Positions 1-9,586 of a stretch of DNA of 64,000 bases are shown piece after piece (the stretch's first letter is position 1; each line of letters starts with the position of its first letter). The stretch comes from Hyphomicrobiales bacterium. GTDB lineage: Bacteria; Pseudomonadota; Alphaproteobacteria; Rhizobiales; Rhizobiaceae. The translations under genes were made by a program, and so were the position numbers. The stretch lies in the NCBI GenBank assembly GCA_900469955.1, contig UBYX01000001.1, positions 81,359 to 145,358 on the forward strand, written 5' to 3'. The notes beneath the pieces are model-generated. The model made no database searches. It saw nothing but the letters and a program-made list of their open reading frames with translations, and was not told the origin of the DNA.

Positions 1-2
1 TC

Positions 3-650
3 GACAGCCTCAATCATACGATCACAGGGGCCGGACTTGCCCCCGTCACCTTCGATGATCTGACGCATCTTGTCGGCCAGGGCGGACGGGTGATGATTAG
101 GCGGGCCTTCGACCTGAGGAAAACGCCGATCGACGAGCGGGAAACCGATCGGCTGTTTGCCTATTTCATCGACCACTACAAGAACCACCTGCCGGGCAAG
201 AGCCGCCCCTATCCGGGCATCATCGAATGCCTCGACCGGCTGGCGGACGCCGGCATGCGGCTTGCAATCTGCACCAACAAGATCGAGCAGCTCGCGTTTC
301 CGCTGATGGAGAGGCTGGGTCTTTCCAAGCGATTCGCGGTGATGACGGGCGGCGATACGTTTTCAGTCCGCAAGCCGGACGGCCGCCATATCCTCGCTAC
401 GATCGAGCGGGCCGGCGGCGACCCTGCTCTGAGCGTCATGGTCGGTGACAGCGTCAACGACATCATGGCGGCCCAGAATGCGGGCGTTTCGTCAATCGCG
501 GTCGATTTCGGCTATTCGGATGTGCCCGTCCAGTCCCTCAACCCGGATCGCGTGATCAGTGCCTATGAGGATCTGACGGCAGATGTGGTGCGTGCGCTGA
601 TCGGCCTCGAGGCGAAGCGGGCGGCCCTGGCCAGACAGGCGGCCAAATAA
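3..650 (+). CDS. gph: Phosphoglycolate phosphatase (HAD family), 5' end outside window
   Basis: The frame is open from the first bases of the window and reads into a HAD-superfamily phosphatase, so the true start lies upstream. The visible part begins with the cap-domain segment (LVGQGGRVMIRRAF, typical of Gph/CbbZ). It continues with the ICTNK motif II, a KPDG lysine motif and the VGDSVNDI acidic motif that coordinates magnesium. The enzyme hydrolyses 2-phosphoglycolate to glycolate in the cytoplasm, salvaging product of DNA 3'-end repair or oxygenation chemistry. The first methionine in frame (position 90) is inside the conserved cap domain and is not the start. A hairpin follows the stop codon. 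HAD family membership is clear; the exact substrate is inferred from overall similarity to Gph. Confidence 0.88.
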   Translation, partial: DSLNHTITGAGLAPVTFDDLTHLVGQGGRVMIRRAFDLRKTPIDERETDRLFAYFIDHYKNHLPGKSRPYPGIIECLDRLADAGMRLAICTNKIEQLAFPLMERLGLSKRFAVMTGGDTFSVRKPDGRHILATIERAGGDPALSVMVGDSVNDIMAAQNAGVSSIAVDFGYSDVPVQSLNPDRVISAYEDLTADVVRALIGLEAKRAALARQAAK

Positions 651-652
651 CA

Positions 653-673
653 AGGGCGGCTTGCGGCCGCCCT
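653..673. terminator. Hairpin between convergent gph and L,D-transpeptidase genes
   Basis: An 8-bp perfect GC-rich stem (agggcggc / gccgccct) with a 5-nt loop lies directly after the gph stop codon and before the end of the convergent gene. Neither side has a clean U-tract, so it may be a weak bidirectional terminator or an mRNA-stabilising hairpin. Confidence 0.4.
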
Positions 674-698
674 CGATCCCCTTAAAAAACGCCTTGCG

Positions 699-2633
699 TC
701 AGATCTTCGCCGCGCGGACCTTGGTGGTTGCCGCAAATGCCTTCAGCATCGCCTCGTCGCGACCATAGACGTCATCGAAGAACTCCACCTTGCCGTCCTT
801 GTTCGGCCAGGCGGTGAAATAGGAGACGTAAACCGGGATCTTGACCGGAACCTTGGCGGCGACGTTCTGGCCGGCGGCGATCCGCGCGTTGATGTCCTCG
901 ATCGTGGTGCCCATCACGGCAGCGGCCATCTTGCGCGGTTCGGCAAGGCGCACGCAACCATGGCTGAGCGCCCGCATGTCGCGCTGGAAGAAGCTCTTCG
1001 AGGGCGTGTCATGCATGTAGATCGCATGGCTGTTCGGGAACAGGATCTTCAGGTCGCCCAGCGCATTGTCGCTGGACGGCGGCTGACGCACGGAGACATT
1101 CTGGGTGGAGCCGTACCAGTCGACGCTGCTAGAGGATACCGCCCGACCATTGACCGAGACTTCGTAGCCGAGCCGGTCAAGATAGTTCGGATCCTGGCGC
1201 AGATGCGGCAGCATCTCGTTGATGATGATCGACTGCGGCACGCCCCAATAGGGGTTGAATTCGACCGTCTCGATCTGGTCCTGGAAGAAATAGGTCTGGT
1301 TGGACCGGGAGCCTACGACGACGCGCATGGAGAACTGCTCGACGCCACGGTCGTGGTAGTAGACCTGGAAGGCCGGCTGGTTGATGAAGACATACCGCTG
1401 TCCGAGATCGTTCGGCAGCCAGCGCGCCTGCTCCATGGCGATGACCACCTTGCCGATCCTGTCCTTGGACGTATGGCCGATCATCTTGCGGACGGTGGCG
1501 GCGCCGATGACGCCATCCGGCTTCAGCCCTACCTCGGCCTGGAAGGTCTTTACGACCTCGACGAGTTCGGGCGTATAGTCGGGCGTCTGCTGATAGGAAG
1601 CGAGCGTCGCGGCATGTTTGGTCTTCAACGCATCGGAGCCGGTGTGCTGGATCGCGGCGATGATGCCGGCCATGTCCGGACTGCTCTTGCCGGGCTTCAG
1701 CAGAAGATTGTCCGGCAACGAGACCTGCGGGCCGTTGTCGGTCACTTCTGCACGCAGTGTCGCAAGCTCGGCCTTCAGGGCCTGGAAATGCGCGCTTTGC
1801 GGCGCGAGCCCCTCCAGATAGGCGGCGGCATCCGTTCCCTTCTCCGCGAAGGGCAGGACGAGCGACAGATTGACGTCCTTGCGCTTGAAATCGTGATAAC
1901 CGGAAATCCGGTTGGGATCGATGCGGCCGCGCAGCATGTCCTGGGCGAAGGTCAGCACCTTTGCTGACAGTGCCAGCTCGAACTGCATCAGCGCCCGGTC
2001 ATGGCCATCGGCCGGTGAAGCGGGCGACGCATCGGAGGTCACGACCGGCGAACCGGAGGCAGCCGGGTCGGCGACGCTCGCCGTCGTCAGGGTCGGCGCG
2101 GACAGGATATAGTCGGCAGTCTCCAGACCGTAATCCGCTGCGCGCTCGAAAAGCGCGAGAACGCCCTTGGCCTTCTCGTTGATATCGCCATCGGACACCC
2201 AGATCGGCTGGGTGGTCTTGCCGTAGAAGGCCTCCAACGCTGCGGCGATATCGGCCGGCGCGGAGACTTTTGCCTCGGCAAGCAGACGCGACGCGTCGGC
2301 CGCGGAGGCGGCCGCAAAGCCTGCCGTCTTCACGGGGCGTTCTGCATCGGGCTTGTAGGTATAGTAGCGAGGCCCCGAAACCTTCGGCAGCGGCTCCGGG
2401 TCGGCAAGCGATCTCTCGCTCGGCATGGCGGATCTTCCGCTACCAACGCCGGGCAACCCGTTGTCCGATTGGCTTGCCCTGCTCGCACCGGGGCCGCCGC
2501 GCAGGATGTCCATGAGGGTCAGGGCGTGAGCGGGGGCCGTCGTCCCTGCGAAGATCGAAATGCCCGAAGCGAGGGCCAGTGCGATCGAAGTTTTCTTGTG
2601 TCTTTGCTGCAATGTCGTCCCCGTCACGTGCAT
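699..2633 (-). CDS. L,D-transpeptidase, YcbB-like, exported
   Basis: Probable periplasmic L,D-transpeptidase that makes 3-3 cross-links in peptidoglycan or attaches proteins to it. With the ATG at 2633 the protein has about 644 residues. It starts with an N-terminal signal peptide (hydrophobic run ending AHA), then a YcbB-type scaffold region at about 115-235, a peptidoglycan-binding helical domain near 352-385, and a YkuD catalytic domain at about 410-585. The YkuD signature SHGCVR holds the catalytic Cys (codon 954-956), preceded by IYMHDTP. The frame is open to 2741, but the extra residues precede the signal peptide; a GTG two codons inside the chosen start is also possible. The gene stands alone. 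Rhizobiales rely heavily on L,D-cross-links, so such enzymes are expected. Confidence 0.88.
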   Translation of the reverse strand: MHVTGTTLQQRHKKTSIALALASGISIFAGTTAPAHALTLMDILRGGPGASRASQSDNGLPGVGSGRSAMPSERSLADPEPLPKVSGPRYYTYKPDAERPVKTAGFAAASAADASRLLAEAKVSAPADIAAALEAFYGKTTQPIWVSDGDINEKAKGVLALFERAADYGLETADYILSAPTLTTASVADPAASGSPVVTSDASPASPADGHDRALMQFELALSAKVLTFAQDMLRGRIDPNRISGYHDFKRKDVNLSLVLPFAEKGTDAAAYLEGLAPQSAHFQALKAELATLRAEVTDNGPQVSLPDNLLLKPGKSSPDMAGIIAAIQHTGSDALKTKHAATLASYQQTPDYTPELVEVVKTFQAEVGLKPDGVIGAATVRKMIGHTSKDRIGKVVIAMEQARWLPNDLGQRYVFINQPAFQVYYHDRGVEQFSMRVVVGSRSNQTYFFQDQIETVEFNPYWGVPQSIIINEMLPHLRQDPNYLDRLGYEVSVNGRAVSSSSVDWYGSTQNVSVRQPPSSDNALGDLKILFPNSHAIYMHDTPSKSFFQRDMRALSHGCVRLAEPRKMAAAVMGTTIEDINARIAAGQNVAAKVPVKIPVYVSYFTAWPNKDGKVEFFDDVYGRDEAMLKAFAATTKVRAAKI

Positions 2634-3013
2634 CCCGCGGCTGGTTGCGGGCCTTGAATATATATCACGCCATCTAGCCGATCGCGTAAGGGATGGAAAG
2701 AAACGCCAGACCGGTCCGGCGGGATCCGCGGCGCCAAACAAAGCGCCAGCGCGTATGCAGAAGGTTAAGAAACTATTGGTTAATTTTTTACTGACGACTT
2801 GAGGTTTCCGGCGGTGCCAGAGACTATACCGGCCTCACAATTCCATCTCCCGTGTCATAAAAGGCACGCCGAAAGTCTAGCAAAAAGCCCGGCCCGCCCG
2901 CTTGCGGACCCGACGCAATCGTATAGTAATGCCGGCCGTCCGGCTAGACGCGCGATAACGCGTTGTTGATCACCCGGAGCCGGGATGGACCACCAATAAC
3001 AGAGGCAGCGAAA
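2634..3013. other. Divergent intergenic region, L,D-transpeptidase / fumC
   Basis: About 380 bases without a convincing gene. It must hold the promoters of the two divergent genes. It contains an AT-rich stretch around 2765-2795, but no promoter motif clear enough to place. The fumC frame stays open back to a TTG at 2963, ahead of the conserved fumarase start. Confidence 0.5.
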
Positions 3014-4405
3014 ATGGCAGCGACACGCACCGAAACCGACACGTTTGGCCCGATCGAAGTGGCAAGCGACCGTTATTGGGGCGCTCAGGCGCAACGTTCG
3101 CTGGGCAATTTCAAGATCGGCTGGGAAAAGCAGCCGCTCGCCGTCGTCCGCGCTCTCGGCATCGTCAAGCAGGCGGCAGCCCGCGCCAACATGCAACTCG
3201 GTGGCCTCGACGCCGCGGTTGGTCAAGTGATCGTCGAAGCCGCGCAGGAAGTGATCGACGGAAAGCTCAATGAGCATTTCCCCCTGGTCGTCTGGCAGAC
3301 GGGTTCCGGCACCCAGTCCAACATGAACGCCAACGAGGTGATCTCAAACCGGGCGATCGAAATGCTCGGCGGCGTCATGGGTTCGAAGAAGCCCGTGCAC
3401 CCGAACGACCACGTCAACATGAGCCAGTCGTCCAACGACACCTATCCGACGGCCATGCATATTGCCTGCGCCGAACAGATCGTCCGCCACCTCGTTCCGT
3501 CCCTGAAGCATCTGCATGCCGCGCTGGATGCGAAGGCGAAGGCTTTCGCGCATATCATCAAGATCGGTCGCACCCACACCCAGGACGCGACCCCGCTGAC
3601 GCTCGGGCAGGAATTCTCCGGCTATGCCGCGCAGGTCGCTTCGGCCATCAAGCGCATCGAGATTTCACTTCCAGGCCTTTACGAACTGGCGCAAGGCGGC
3701 ACTGCTGTCGGCACCGGCCTCAATGCTCCCGTCGGCTTTGCCGAAAAGGTCGCGGAGGAGATCGCCAAGATCACCGACCTGCCCTTCGTGACGGCACCGA
3801 ACAAGTTCGAGGCGCTCGCAGCGCATGACGCCATGGTTTTCGCCCATGGTGCCGTCAACGCAGCCGCCGCGGCGCTTTTCAAGATCGCCAACGACATTCG
3901 CTTCCTGGGCTCCGGCCCCCGTGCCGGCCTCGGCGAGCTTGCGCTTCCCGAAAACGAACCGGGTTCGTCGATCATGCCCGGCAAGGTCAATCCCACGCAA
4001 TCCGAGGCGCTGACTCAGGTCTGCGCACATGTCTTCGGCAATCATGCGGCAATCACCTTCGCCGGCAGCCAGGGGCATTTCGAGCTGAACGTCTTCAACC
4101 CGATGATGGCCTACAACTTCCTCCAGTCCGTCCAGCTTCTCGGTGATGCCGCAGTCTCCTTCACAGACAACTGCGTCGTCGGCATCGAGGCCCGCGAGGA
4201 CAACATCAAGCGCGGCGTCGAGAATTCGCTGATGCTGGTAACTGCGCTCAACACCAAGCTCGGCTACGATGTCTGCGCCAAGATCGCCAAGACCGCTCAC
4301 AAAAACGGTACGACACTGCGCGAAGAAGCAGTCGGCGGCGGATACCTGACAAACGAAGAATTCGACCAGTATGTCCGGCCGGAGAACATGATCGGACCGA
4401 AATAA
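3014..4405 (+). CDS. fumC: Class II fumarate hydratase
   Basis: Fumarase C interconverts fumarate and L-malate in the TCA cycle as a homotetramer without an iron-sulfur cluster. The ATG at 3014 follows an AG-rich ribosome-binding site (agaggcag) and gives 463 residues, the usual length. The three conserved blocks of the aspartase/fumarase superfamily are present: [27 protein letters not shown], and the signature [10 protein letters not shown] at residues 317-326, whose mobile loop carries the catalytic Ser. A longer frame back to TTG 2963 adds residues not seen in the family. The gene is monocistronic with its own terminator just downstream. Confidence 0.97.
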   Translation: MAATRTETDTFGPIEVASDRYWGAQAQRSLGNFKIGWEKQPLAVVRALGIVKQAAARANMQLGGLDAAVGQVIVEAAQEVIDGKLNEHFPLVVWQTGSGTQSNMNANEVISNRAIEMLGGVMGSKKPVHPNDHVNMSQSSNDTYPTAMHIACAEQIVRHLVPSLKHLHAALDAKAKAFAHIIKIGRTHTQDATPLTLGQEFSGYAAQVASAIKRIEISLPGLYELAQGGTAVGTGLNAPVGFAEKVAEEIAKITDLPFVTAPNKFEALAAHDAMVFAHGAVNAAAAALFKIANDIRFLGSGPRAGLGELALPENEPGSSIMPGKVNPTQSEALTQVCAHVFGNHAAITFAGSQGHFELNVFNPMMAYNFLQSVQLLGDAAVSFTDNCVVGIEAREDNIKRGVENSLMLVTALNTKLGYDVCAKIAKTAHKNGTTLREEAVGGGYLTNEEFDQYVRPENMIGPK

Positions 4406-4432
4406 CCTTTATTTCTACGATCCAAAACAAGA

Positions 4433-4465
4433 AACCCCGCCTGTAAGCCGGCGGGGTTATATTTT
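4433..4465 (+). terminator. Rho-independent terminator of fumC
   Basis: A perfect 9-bp stem (aaccccgcc / ggcggggtt) with an 8-nt loop is followed by a T-rich tail (atatttt), 28 bases after the fumC stop. This is the standard form of an intrinsic terminator. Confidence 0.82.
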
Positions 4466-4692
4466 CGAATCGGCTGGAAATGTTGGTTTCTGACCATGTG
4501 TTGTATCTTTTTAAAAATTTCCACTGCCGGCGGCACGAAGTAAATTCACCTCTTCGTTTAATAAAATCAACAACTTCCAGCCGACAACACGAATTTCAGA
4601 ACAAACCCTTCGACAACAACCCCTTAATTCTTTTCCAATAGTTTTCGCATACTTTTTCATCTATCGAATCTGGGTGGGTATGGGGATCGTCG

Positions 4693-5763
4693 ATGACGAC
4701 GGCAACGGCGCCGAAGGCGCAATCTAACGATCTGGTCAGCCAGATCATCTATGCGGTACGTTCCATGGGCGCCGCACCGATTCCGCGCAACTATCAGCTC
4801 TTCTACGAAGCCTATATCGGCTCGAACCCCGAATTGACCCTGGAGCTTGCGGCGCTTGGAAGCCGTGCGACCCAGGAAGAGCTGGATGAACTCTCCCGCC
4901 GCTACCTAGGAACCGACCAGGCAACCGTGGTCGAGAACGCCCACGACAGGATTCTCGGCGAAGTGGAATCGCTGTTGCGGCTCCTGCGTCAGGAGCAACA
5001 CTCGCTGGAAAGCTACAGCAAGCTGCTCGGAGAAACCGCGCAGCGGATCAATTCGAAAAACAACCTTTCAGCGGAAATCCTGGCAAGCGCGATCGCTCTG
5101 CTCAACGAAGCGACCGGCACGACCCTGGCTCATGGGGAAAAGACGGCTGGCGGCGTCGCGCAGCGTTCCCAGGAAATGGAGCAGGTCCGGCGGGAACTCG
5201 ACGAATACAAGCGCATCGCCAATACCGATTCGTTGACGCGCATCGCCAACCGCCGCGCCTTCGACGAACGCCTTGCCTCGGCCTACGACAATTCGGCGGT
5301 GCTCCCTGTAACCGCCCTTGTTCTTGCCGACATAGACAATTTCAAGAAGATCAACGACAGCTACGGCCATCCGGTCGGCGACAAGATCCTCGCCACCGTC
5401 GCCTCGGTCATCCGGTCGAATGTCCGCAAGGACATCTTTGTCGCCCGTTCCGGCGGCGAGGAATTCGCCATGATCGTGGAAGGAAACACGGCCGAAGAGG
5501 TCATGACCATCTGCGAGCGGGTTCGGCGGGCATTGGAAACCCGCACCTTCCGCAATTCGCGCTCCGGTGTCGACTACGGCCCGGTCACGATTTCCGTCGG
5601 ATTTGCCATGGCCTCGCAGGCCGGCGATCCGGGCGAACTCTACGCCAATTCCGATACGGCCCTTTATCACGCCAAGAACGGCGGGCGGAACCGGACCGTT
5701 TTCTTCGAGGACGGCATGAACAAGGACTATACCGGCAAGAACTGGCTGATCTACAAGAAGTAG
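4693..5763 (+). CDS. Diguanylate cyclase (GGDEF domain)
   Basis: Cytoplasmic GGDEF protein of 356 residues that should make cyclic di-GMP from two GTP. An N-terminal helical region (residues about 10-175, no membrane segment) of a type common in rhizobial diguanylate cyclases is followed by a GGDEF domain. The active-site motif is GGEEF at 254-258, so the catalytic signature is intact. The substrate-binding block DIDNFKKINDSYGHPVGD is also present. The start ATG at 4693 has a ggga element upstream. The gene is preceded by an AT-rich 230-base stretch that probably holds its promoter. A short GC hairpin at 5769-5781 follows the stop. Which output the c-di-GMP controls cannot be told from the sequence. 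Confidence 0.92.
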   Translation: MTTATAPKAQSNDLVSQIIYAVRSMGAAPIPRNYQLFYEAYIGSNPELTLELAALGSRATQEELDELSRRYLGTDQATVVENAHDRILGEVESLLRLLRQEQHSLESYSKLLGETAQRINSKNNLSAEILASAIALLNEATGTTLAHGEKTAGGVAQRSQEMEQVRRELDEYKRIANTDSLTRIANRRAFDERLASAYDNSAVLPVTALVLADIDNFKKINDSYGHPVGDKILATVASVIRSNVRKDIFVARSGGEEFAMIVEGNTAEEVMTICERVRRALETRTFRNSRSGVDYGPVTISVGFAMASQAGDPGELYANSDTALYHAKNGGRNRTVFFEDGMNKDYTGKNWLIYKK

Positions 5764-5784
5764 GCGTCGCCCGGAACGGGCTTG

Positions 5785-6393
5785 CTACCACATCGTCCTG
5801 GCGGCGCGCGCCGACCACTCTCGGTCATAGGTTTCCTGATCGAAGTCTGCCTTGGCGGCCTTCAGGAGGATTCCGGGCGTCGGGAGGTCCTTGGGATCCA
5901 CGAACCGCTCCGGATTCCACACTTGCGCCCGCATCAGCGCGCGGGCGCACTGAAAATACACCTCATGAATGGTGATCACGGTGACGCTGCGGGGATGCCT
6001 GCCGTCCGTTTCGAAACTCGTGAGCAGTTCCGGCTCCACGGAGATGACCGCACGGCCGTTGATGCGCATCGCAGTGTTCGATCCGGGCACCAGGAACATC
6101 AGCGCCACGCGTGTATCGCGCACAATGTTGAGGAGCGAATCGATGCGGTTGTTGCCGCGCCAGTCGGGCAGCAGCAGCGTCGCGTCGTCCTTTATCCGCA
6201 CCACTCCCCCAAGGTCCCCGCGCGGCGAACAATCGAGGCCTTCAGGCCCGACAGTCGCAAGCGCCATGAAGGGCGACGCTTCGATCATCTGCCTGTATTC
6301 GGGCGTCAGAACCTTCGTGACCTTGACGAGAGAAGCCTCCGAAACGCCGTCATAGATGGCTTTCAGTTCCTCGACCGATGTGATGATGCTCAT
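5785..6393 (-). CDS. FMN-dependent PPOX-type flavoprotein (pyridoxamine 5'-phosphate oxidase family)
   Basis: 202-residue protein of the pyridoxamine-phosphate-oxidase-like split-barrel fold, closest in layout to the MSMEG_1061-type flavoproteins. Seen: an SPRGD segment in the first third, RGNNRIDSLLNI in the FMN-binding region, and a C-terminal segment with NPERFVDPKDLPTPG typical of the subgroup. Such proteins bind FMN (or F420 in actinobacteria), and their substrates are mostly unknown; this is not PdxH itself. The start ATG at 6393 has a strong purine-rich site (gggggcggga). It is convergent with the upstream diguanylate cyclase gene and has no clear operon partner. Confidence 0.82.
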   Translation of the reverse strand: MSIITSVEELKAIYDGVSEASLVKVTKVLTPEYRQMIEASPFMALATVGPEGLDCSPRGDLGGVVRIKDDATLLLPDWRGNNRIDSLLNIVRDTRVALMFLVPGSNTAMRINGRAVISVEPELLTSFETDGRHPRSVTVITIHEVYFQCARALMRAQVWNPERFVDPKDLPTPGILLKAAKADFDQETYDREWSARAARTMW

Positions 6394-6460
6394 GTCCCGC
6401 CCCCGATGCAGCGCCGGCTTTAGCCAATGCGGGCGACACTAGGATGACAGGTTTATCCGA

Positions 6461-7387
6461 TCAAGCGGCCGCGTCCTCACCGGAACTCGCCTGCACCGAT
6501 CGGTGATCTTCGGCGAGGAAGGACTTGATCGTCTCGATCACCGCGGGGTCGCTGACGATACGGCGGTGCCCCAATCCATTCGCCCAGTGAAGCCGTGCCG
6601 TCGCGACGCCCTCGAAACGGCGTGCATGGTCGGCGGCGACTTCCTTGTCCTCTTCGGCGTGGACGACCAGAAGCGGCTTTGCCAGCCTTCTCGCGCTTGC
6701 CACCGTGTCGAAATCGTCGAGCGAGGCACCCGCCACCTGCTCGGCATGGCTGACCAGCAGCGCCTTGACGCGCGGCGGCAGCCTGACCATGCGCGAAAAG
6801 CCGTCAAACAGCCAGTGGATATGGCTCGGCGAGCCGACGACCGCGAGCTTGGAGGGGGAAATCGATCCCGCCTCCTTCATCACTCCGCCCGCCGCCAGCA
6901 TCAATGCCGCGCCGCCGAACGAATGGCCGATTGCCGCATCGAAGCGGCCGAAGCGCCGCTCCGCCTCGATGATGGCATCGACAGCCTGGCGCATGTTAAG
7001 GCTGCGTCCATCCGAAAGCCCGTGACCCGGAAAGTCCAGCACCACGACCTCGGCGCCGGCCTCAGCCAATCCGGCCGGCAGCGCGGAAATATAGGCCGCG
7101 CTGGAGCCCCAGCCGTGCACGACGAGATAGCGGCGACGTGCCGGCTGGCCGTCTCCGTTGAAGCGATAGGCCATGACCTTGGACGTGCCGACCGAAAACG
7201 GTATGTACTGCGCCGCCGCCAGCCTCTGCCGCCCCTCAGCATGGGCGGTCCGCGCCTTCTCGCCCTTCGGGCGCCGCGACGGGGTTCGACAGAATAACGC
7301 AAATGCGAGCCTGGCGGCGGGACGAGGAAAAAGGTTTCCCCCGACTGCGAAGGCGAAACGGATGACCTGAAGCGCAAAGGGTGCCAT
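6461..7387 (-). CDS. Alpha/beta hydrolase
   Basis: Serine hydrolase of about 308 residues. The nucleophile elbow reads GHSFGG, the oxyanion region HGWGSSAAY, and a C-terminal catalytic His lies in GLGHRRI; an acidic residue in HAEEDKEV completes the expected triad. The ATG at 7387 is preferred over the TTG at 7405, although neither has a strong ribosome-binding site. The gene is transcribed divergently from a MarR regulator across only 47 bases that contain a perfect palindrome, so it is very likely controlled by that regulator. The substrate is unknown; an ester or small xenobiotic is possible. Confidence 0.85.
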   Translation of the reverse strand: MAPFALQVIRFAFAVGGNLFPRPAARLAFALFCRTPSRRPKGEKARTAHAEGRQRLAAAQYIPFSVGTSKVMAYRFNGDGQPARRRYLVVHGWGSSAAYISALPAGLAEAGAEVVVLDFPGHGLSDGRSLNMRQAVDAIIEAERRFGRFDAAIGHSFGGAALMLAAGGVMKEAGSISPSKLAVVGSPSHIHWLFDGFSRMVRLPPRVKALLVSHAEQVAGASLDDFDTVASARRLAKPLLVVHAEEDKEVAADHARRFEGVATARLHWANGLGHRRIVSDPAVIETIKSFLAEDHRSVQASSGEDAAA

Positions 7388-7405
7388 AGTGAAAAAATCC
7401 AACAA

Positions 7406-7421
7406 TGTTCAATATTGAACA
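7406..7421. promoter_or_regulatory. Probable MarR operator (16-bp perfect palindrome)
   Basis: TGTTCAATATTGAACA is a perfect 16-base inverted repeat in the 47-base gap between the divergent alpha/beta hydrolase and MarR genes, 13 bases before the MarR start codon. MarR-family dimers bind AT-rich palindromes of this size, and the location would let one bound dimer repress both genes. Confidence 0.75.
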
Positions 7422-7434
7422 ATAAAGTACAACG

Positions 7435-7911
7435 ATGAACAAAAATCAAGCCCTTCTCTGGGATCACCCGCGTTTTCGAAGCTGGATCGCCGTGGCGCGC
7501 GCCTGCCAGCTGATGCAAACCGTCCTGACGCGCGAACTCGCCGATCTCGACATCAAGCCGCCGCATCTCGACATTCTGATCAATCTCTATCGTTTCGAGG
7601 GGATCTCGCAGCAGGAATTGGCGCGCAAGCTGCTGGTCGGGCGTTCGAACATGAGCATGACGCTGCCGCAGATGGAAAAGCGCGGACTGATCGAGCGGCG
7701 CGGCGATACAAAGGACAAGCGCGTGCTGCGGCTCTTCCTGACGGAGGAAGGCCGGGCGGTCGCCGAAGAGGCCATGGCCATTCAAACCGGCCTGATCGAA
7801 CGGACTCTTTCCTCGACGCCGATCGAGCAATGCCATGCGATGGCCGAATCGATGGAAAAGATCATCCTCGCCTTACATGCGGAGATGGTCGACGAGACCG
7901 AACCAGCTTGA
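7435..7911 (+). CDS. MarR family transcriptional regulator
   Basis: 158-residue winged-helix regulator with the usual MarR architecture. A helical dimerisation N-terminus leads to a recognition region (GISQQELARKLLVGRSNMS), then a wing with LIERRGDTKDKRV, where the DxRxxR-like segment marks the family. The ATG at 7435 lies 13 bases after a perfect palindrome. It is divergent from the alpha/beta hydrolase gene, suggesting autorepression plus control of that hydrolase, with a small ligand (often phenolic or lipid) as the signal. The ligand is not predictable here. Confidence 0.93.
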   Translation: MNKNQALLWDHPRFRSWIAVARACQLMQTVLTRELADLDIKPPHLDILINLYRFEGISQQELARKLLVGRSNMSMTLPQMEKRGLIERRGDTKDKRVLRLFLTEEGRAVAEEAMAIQTGLIERTLSSTPIEQCHAMAESMEKIILALHAEMVDETEPA

Positions 7912-7919
7912 GCCGGAGT

Positions 7920-8294
7920 TCAGCGGGAGCGTTGCGCCGGGTCGCGGCTCAGTCCCTTTTCGGAAAGCTCCCGCTCGTAATCCGCAAAGAGTTCGGCACC
8001 TCGCTCCCCGAGTTCGCGCAGGTAGGTCCAGGTGAAGATGCCGCTGTCGTGGCCGTCGTCGAAACCGATCCGCACCGCGTAGTTGCCGGTCGGCGTGATC
8101 GACTTTATCCCGACATAGCGCTTGCCGGGGACTGTCACCTTCTGACCGGGGCCGTGACCCTGCACCTCGGCGGACGGCGAGAGAACCCGCATGGTCTCGG
8201 CAGCCAGCGCAAAGGCCGCACCGTCGCTGAACGTGACGTTGAGCGTGCGGCGGTCCTTGGAGACCCTCAGTTCGGTCGGCCAGATATCGCTCAT
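7920..8294 (-). CDS. DUF971 family protein
   Basis: 124-residue protein of the DUF971 family (the N-terminal domain of gamma-butyrobetaine hydroxylase-like proteins). The family pattern WPTELRVS, then GxKVxxPGKRYVGI and FDDGHDSGIFTWTYLREL, is clear. Standalone DUF971 proteins are small beta-rich proteins found next to cofactor or iron-sulfur genes; their role is not established. The ATG at 8294 has a near-perfect ribosome-binding site (ggaggt). It is divergent from moaA, sharing a 160-base upstream region, so a link to molybdenum-cofactor or Fe-S metabolism is possible but unproven. Confidence 0.85.
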   Translation of the reverse strand: MSDIWPTELRVSKDRRTLNVTFSDGAAFALAAETMRVLSPSAEVQGHGPGQKVTVPGKRYVGIKSITPTGNYAVRIGFDDGHDSGIFTWTYLRELGERGAELFADYERELSEKGLSRDPAQRSR

Positions 8295-8454
8295 GGTGAA
8301 ACCTCCGCATCGTCACGATCGCGCCGAGGATTATGAGCTTCGCCGATTTGCCGCAAGCGATTTTCGGCTCTCCATCTGTTCTCGGAGGCAAGAGTGTCAT
8401 ACACTTGACGGGAAGGCACCATGTCCCCACTTTTCGGGATAAGGGAGATATCAC

Positions 8455-9504
8455 GTGAACAGTTTCGCAGGTCCGATTGGAACCGCAGCGCCAGTCATCG
8501 CCGACAAGGCGCCGATGATCGATCCGTTTGGCCGCGCCGTGACGTATCTGCGCGTCTCCGTCACCGACCGCTGCGACTTCCGCTGCACCTATTGCATGGC
8601 GGAGCACATGACTTTCCTGCCCAAGAAGGACCTCCTGACGCTTGAGGAGCTGAACAGACTCTGTTCCGCCTTCATCGCCAAGGGCGTGCGCAAGATCAGG
8701 CTGACGGGCGGCGAGCCGCTGGTGCGCAAGAATATCATGTTCCTCGTCCGCGAACTCGGCGCTCATGTTCATGCCGGCAGGCTGGACGAGCTGACGCTCA
8801 CCACCAACGGTTCCCAACTCGCCCGCTACGCTGACGAATTGTACGACTGCGGCGTGCGGCGCATCAACGTCTCTCTCGACACCCTCGATCCCGCCAGGTT
8901 CAAGGCCGTCACCCGATGGGGCGAGTTCGGCAAGGTGATGGAGGGCATCGAAGCCGCGCAGAAGGCCGGCCTGAAGATCAAGCTCAACGCGGTGGCGCTC
9001 AAGGATTTCAACGAGTTCGAAATCGCCGACATGCTGCGCTTCGCGCATGGCCGCGGCATGGACCTGACGGTCATCGAAACCATGCCGATGGGCGAGATCG
9101 ACGAGGACCGCACCGACCGGTATCTGCCGCTCTCGAAGCTGCGCGCCGATCTCGAAGAGCAGTTCACGCTGACCGAGATTCCGTACAAGACGGGCGGGCC
9201 TGCGCGATATGTCGAGGTCAAGGAGACCGGCGGGCGCCTCGGCTTCATCACGCCGATGACGCATAACTTCTGCGAGAGCTGCAACCGCGTGCGGTTGACC
9301 TGCACAGGCACGCTCTACATGTGCCTCGGCCAGAACGATGCGGCAGACCTGCGCACGGCGCTCCGGGCCTCCGAAAGCGACGATTATCTCTCCGCCGCCA
9401 TCGACGAAGCCATCACCCGCAAGCCAAAGGGCCACGACTTCATCATCGACCGCCAGCACAACAGACCCGCCGTCGCCCGCCATATGAGCGTTACCGGCGG
9501 CTGA
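8455..9504 (+). CDS. moaA: GTP 3',8-cyclase MoaA (molybdenum cofactor biosynthesis)
   Basis: Radical-SAM enzyme that converts GTP to 3',8-cyclo-7,8-dihydro-GTP, the first step of molybdenum cofactor synthesis (with MoaC). 349 residues, normal length. The radical-SAM cysteines are C40, C44 and C47 (CDFRCTYC). The second 4Fe-4S cluster is bound near the C-terminus by [13 protein letters not shown]. The TGGEP SAM-binding motif is present. Translation starts at GTG 8455 behind an agggag site. moaC is not adjacent; the other Moco genes in the window are mobA/mobB 5 kb away. A strong terminator follows. Confidence 0.96.
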   Translation: MNSFAGPIGTAAPVIADKAPMIDPFGRAVTYLRVSVTDRCDFRCTYCMAEHMTFLPKKDLLTLEELNRLCSAFIAKGVRKIRLTGGEPLVRKNIMFLVRELGAHVHAGRLDELTLTTNGSQLARYADELYDCGVRRINVSLDTLDPARFKAVTRWGEFGKVMEGIEAAQKAGLKIKLNAVALKDFNEFEIADMLRFAHGRGMDLTVIETMPMGEIDEDRTDRYLPLSKLRADLEEQFTLTEIPYKTGGPARYVEVKETGGRLGFITPMTHNFCESCNRVRLTCTGTLYMCLGQNDAADLRTALRASESDDYLSAAIDEAITRKPKGHDFIIDRQHNRPAVARHMSVTGG

Positions 9505-9533
9505 AACTGATTTTCTGCCCGTCACCGGACAAC

Positions 9534-9566
9534 AAAAAGCCGGGGTGGCGACACCCCGGCTTTTTT
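9534..9566. terminator. Bidirectional intrinsic terminator between moaA and chemoreceptor
   Basis: A 9-bp GC stem (gccggggtg / caccccggc) with a GCGA tetraloop is flanked by AAAAA on the left and TTTTTT on the right, so both strands see a hairpin followed by a U-tract. It serves moaA (+) and the convergent chemoreceptor gene (-). Confidence 0.88.
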
Positions 9567-9586
9567 GATCAGGCGACTGGCGGGGT

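Noticed and set aside
8295..8454. Possible molybdenum-cofactor riboswitch upstream of moaA.
   Set aside because: Some short complementary segments exist, but the conserved multi-stem architecture could not be recognised.
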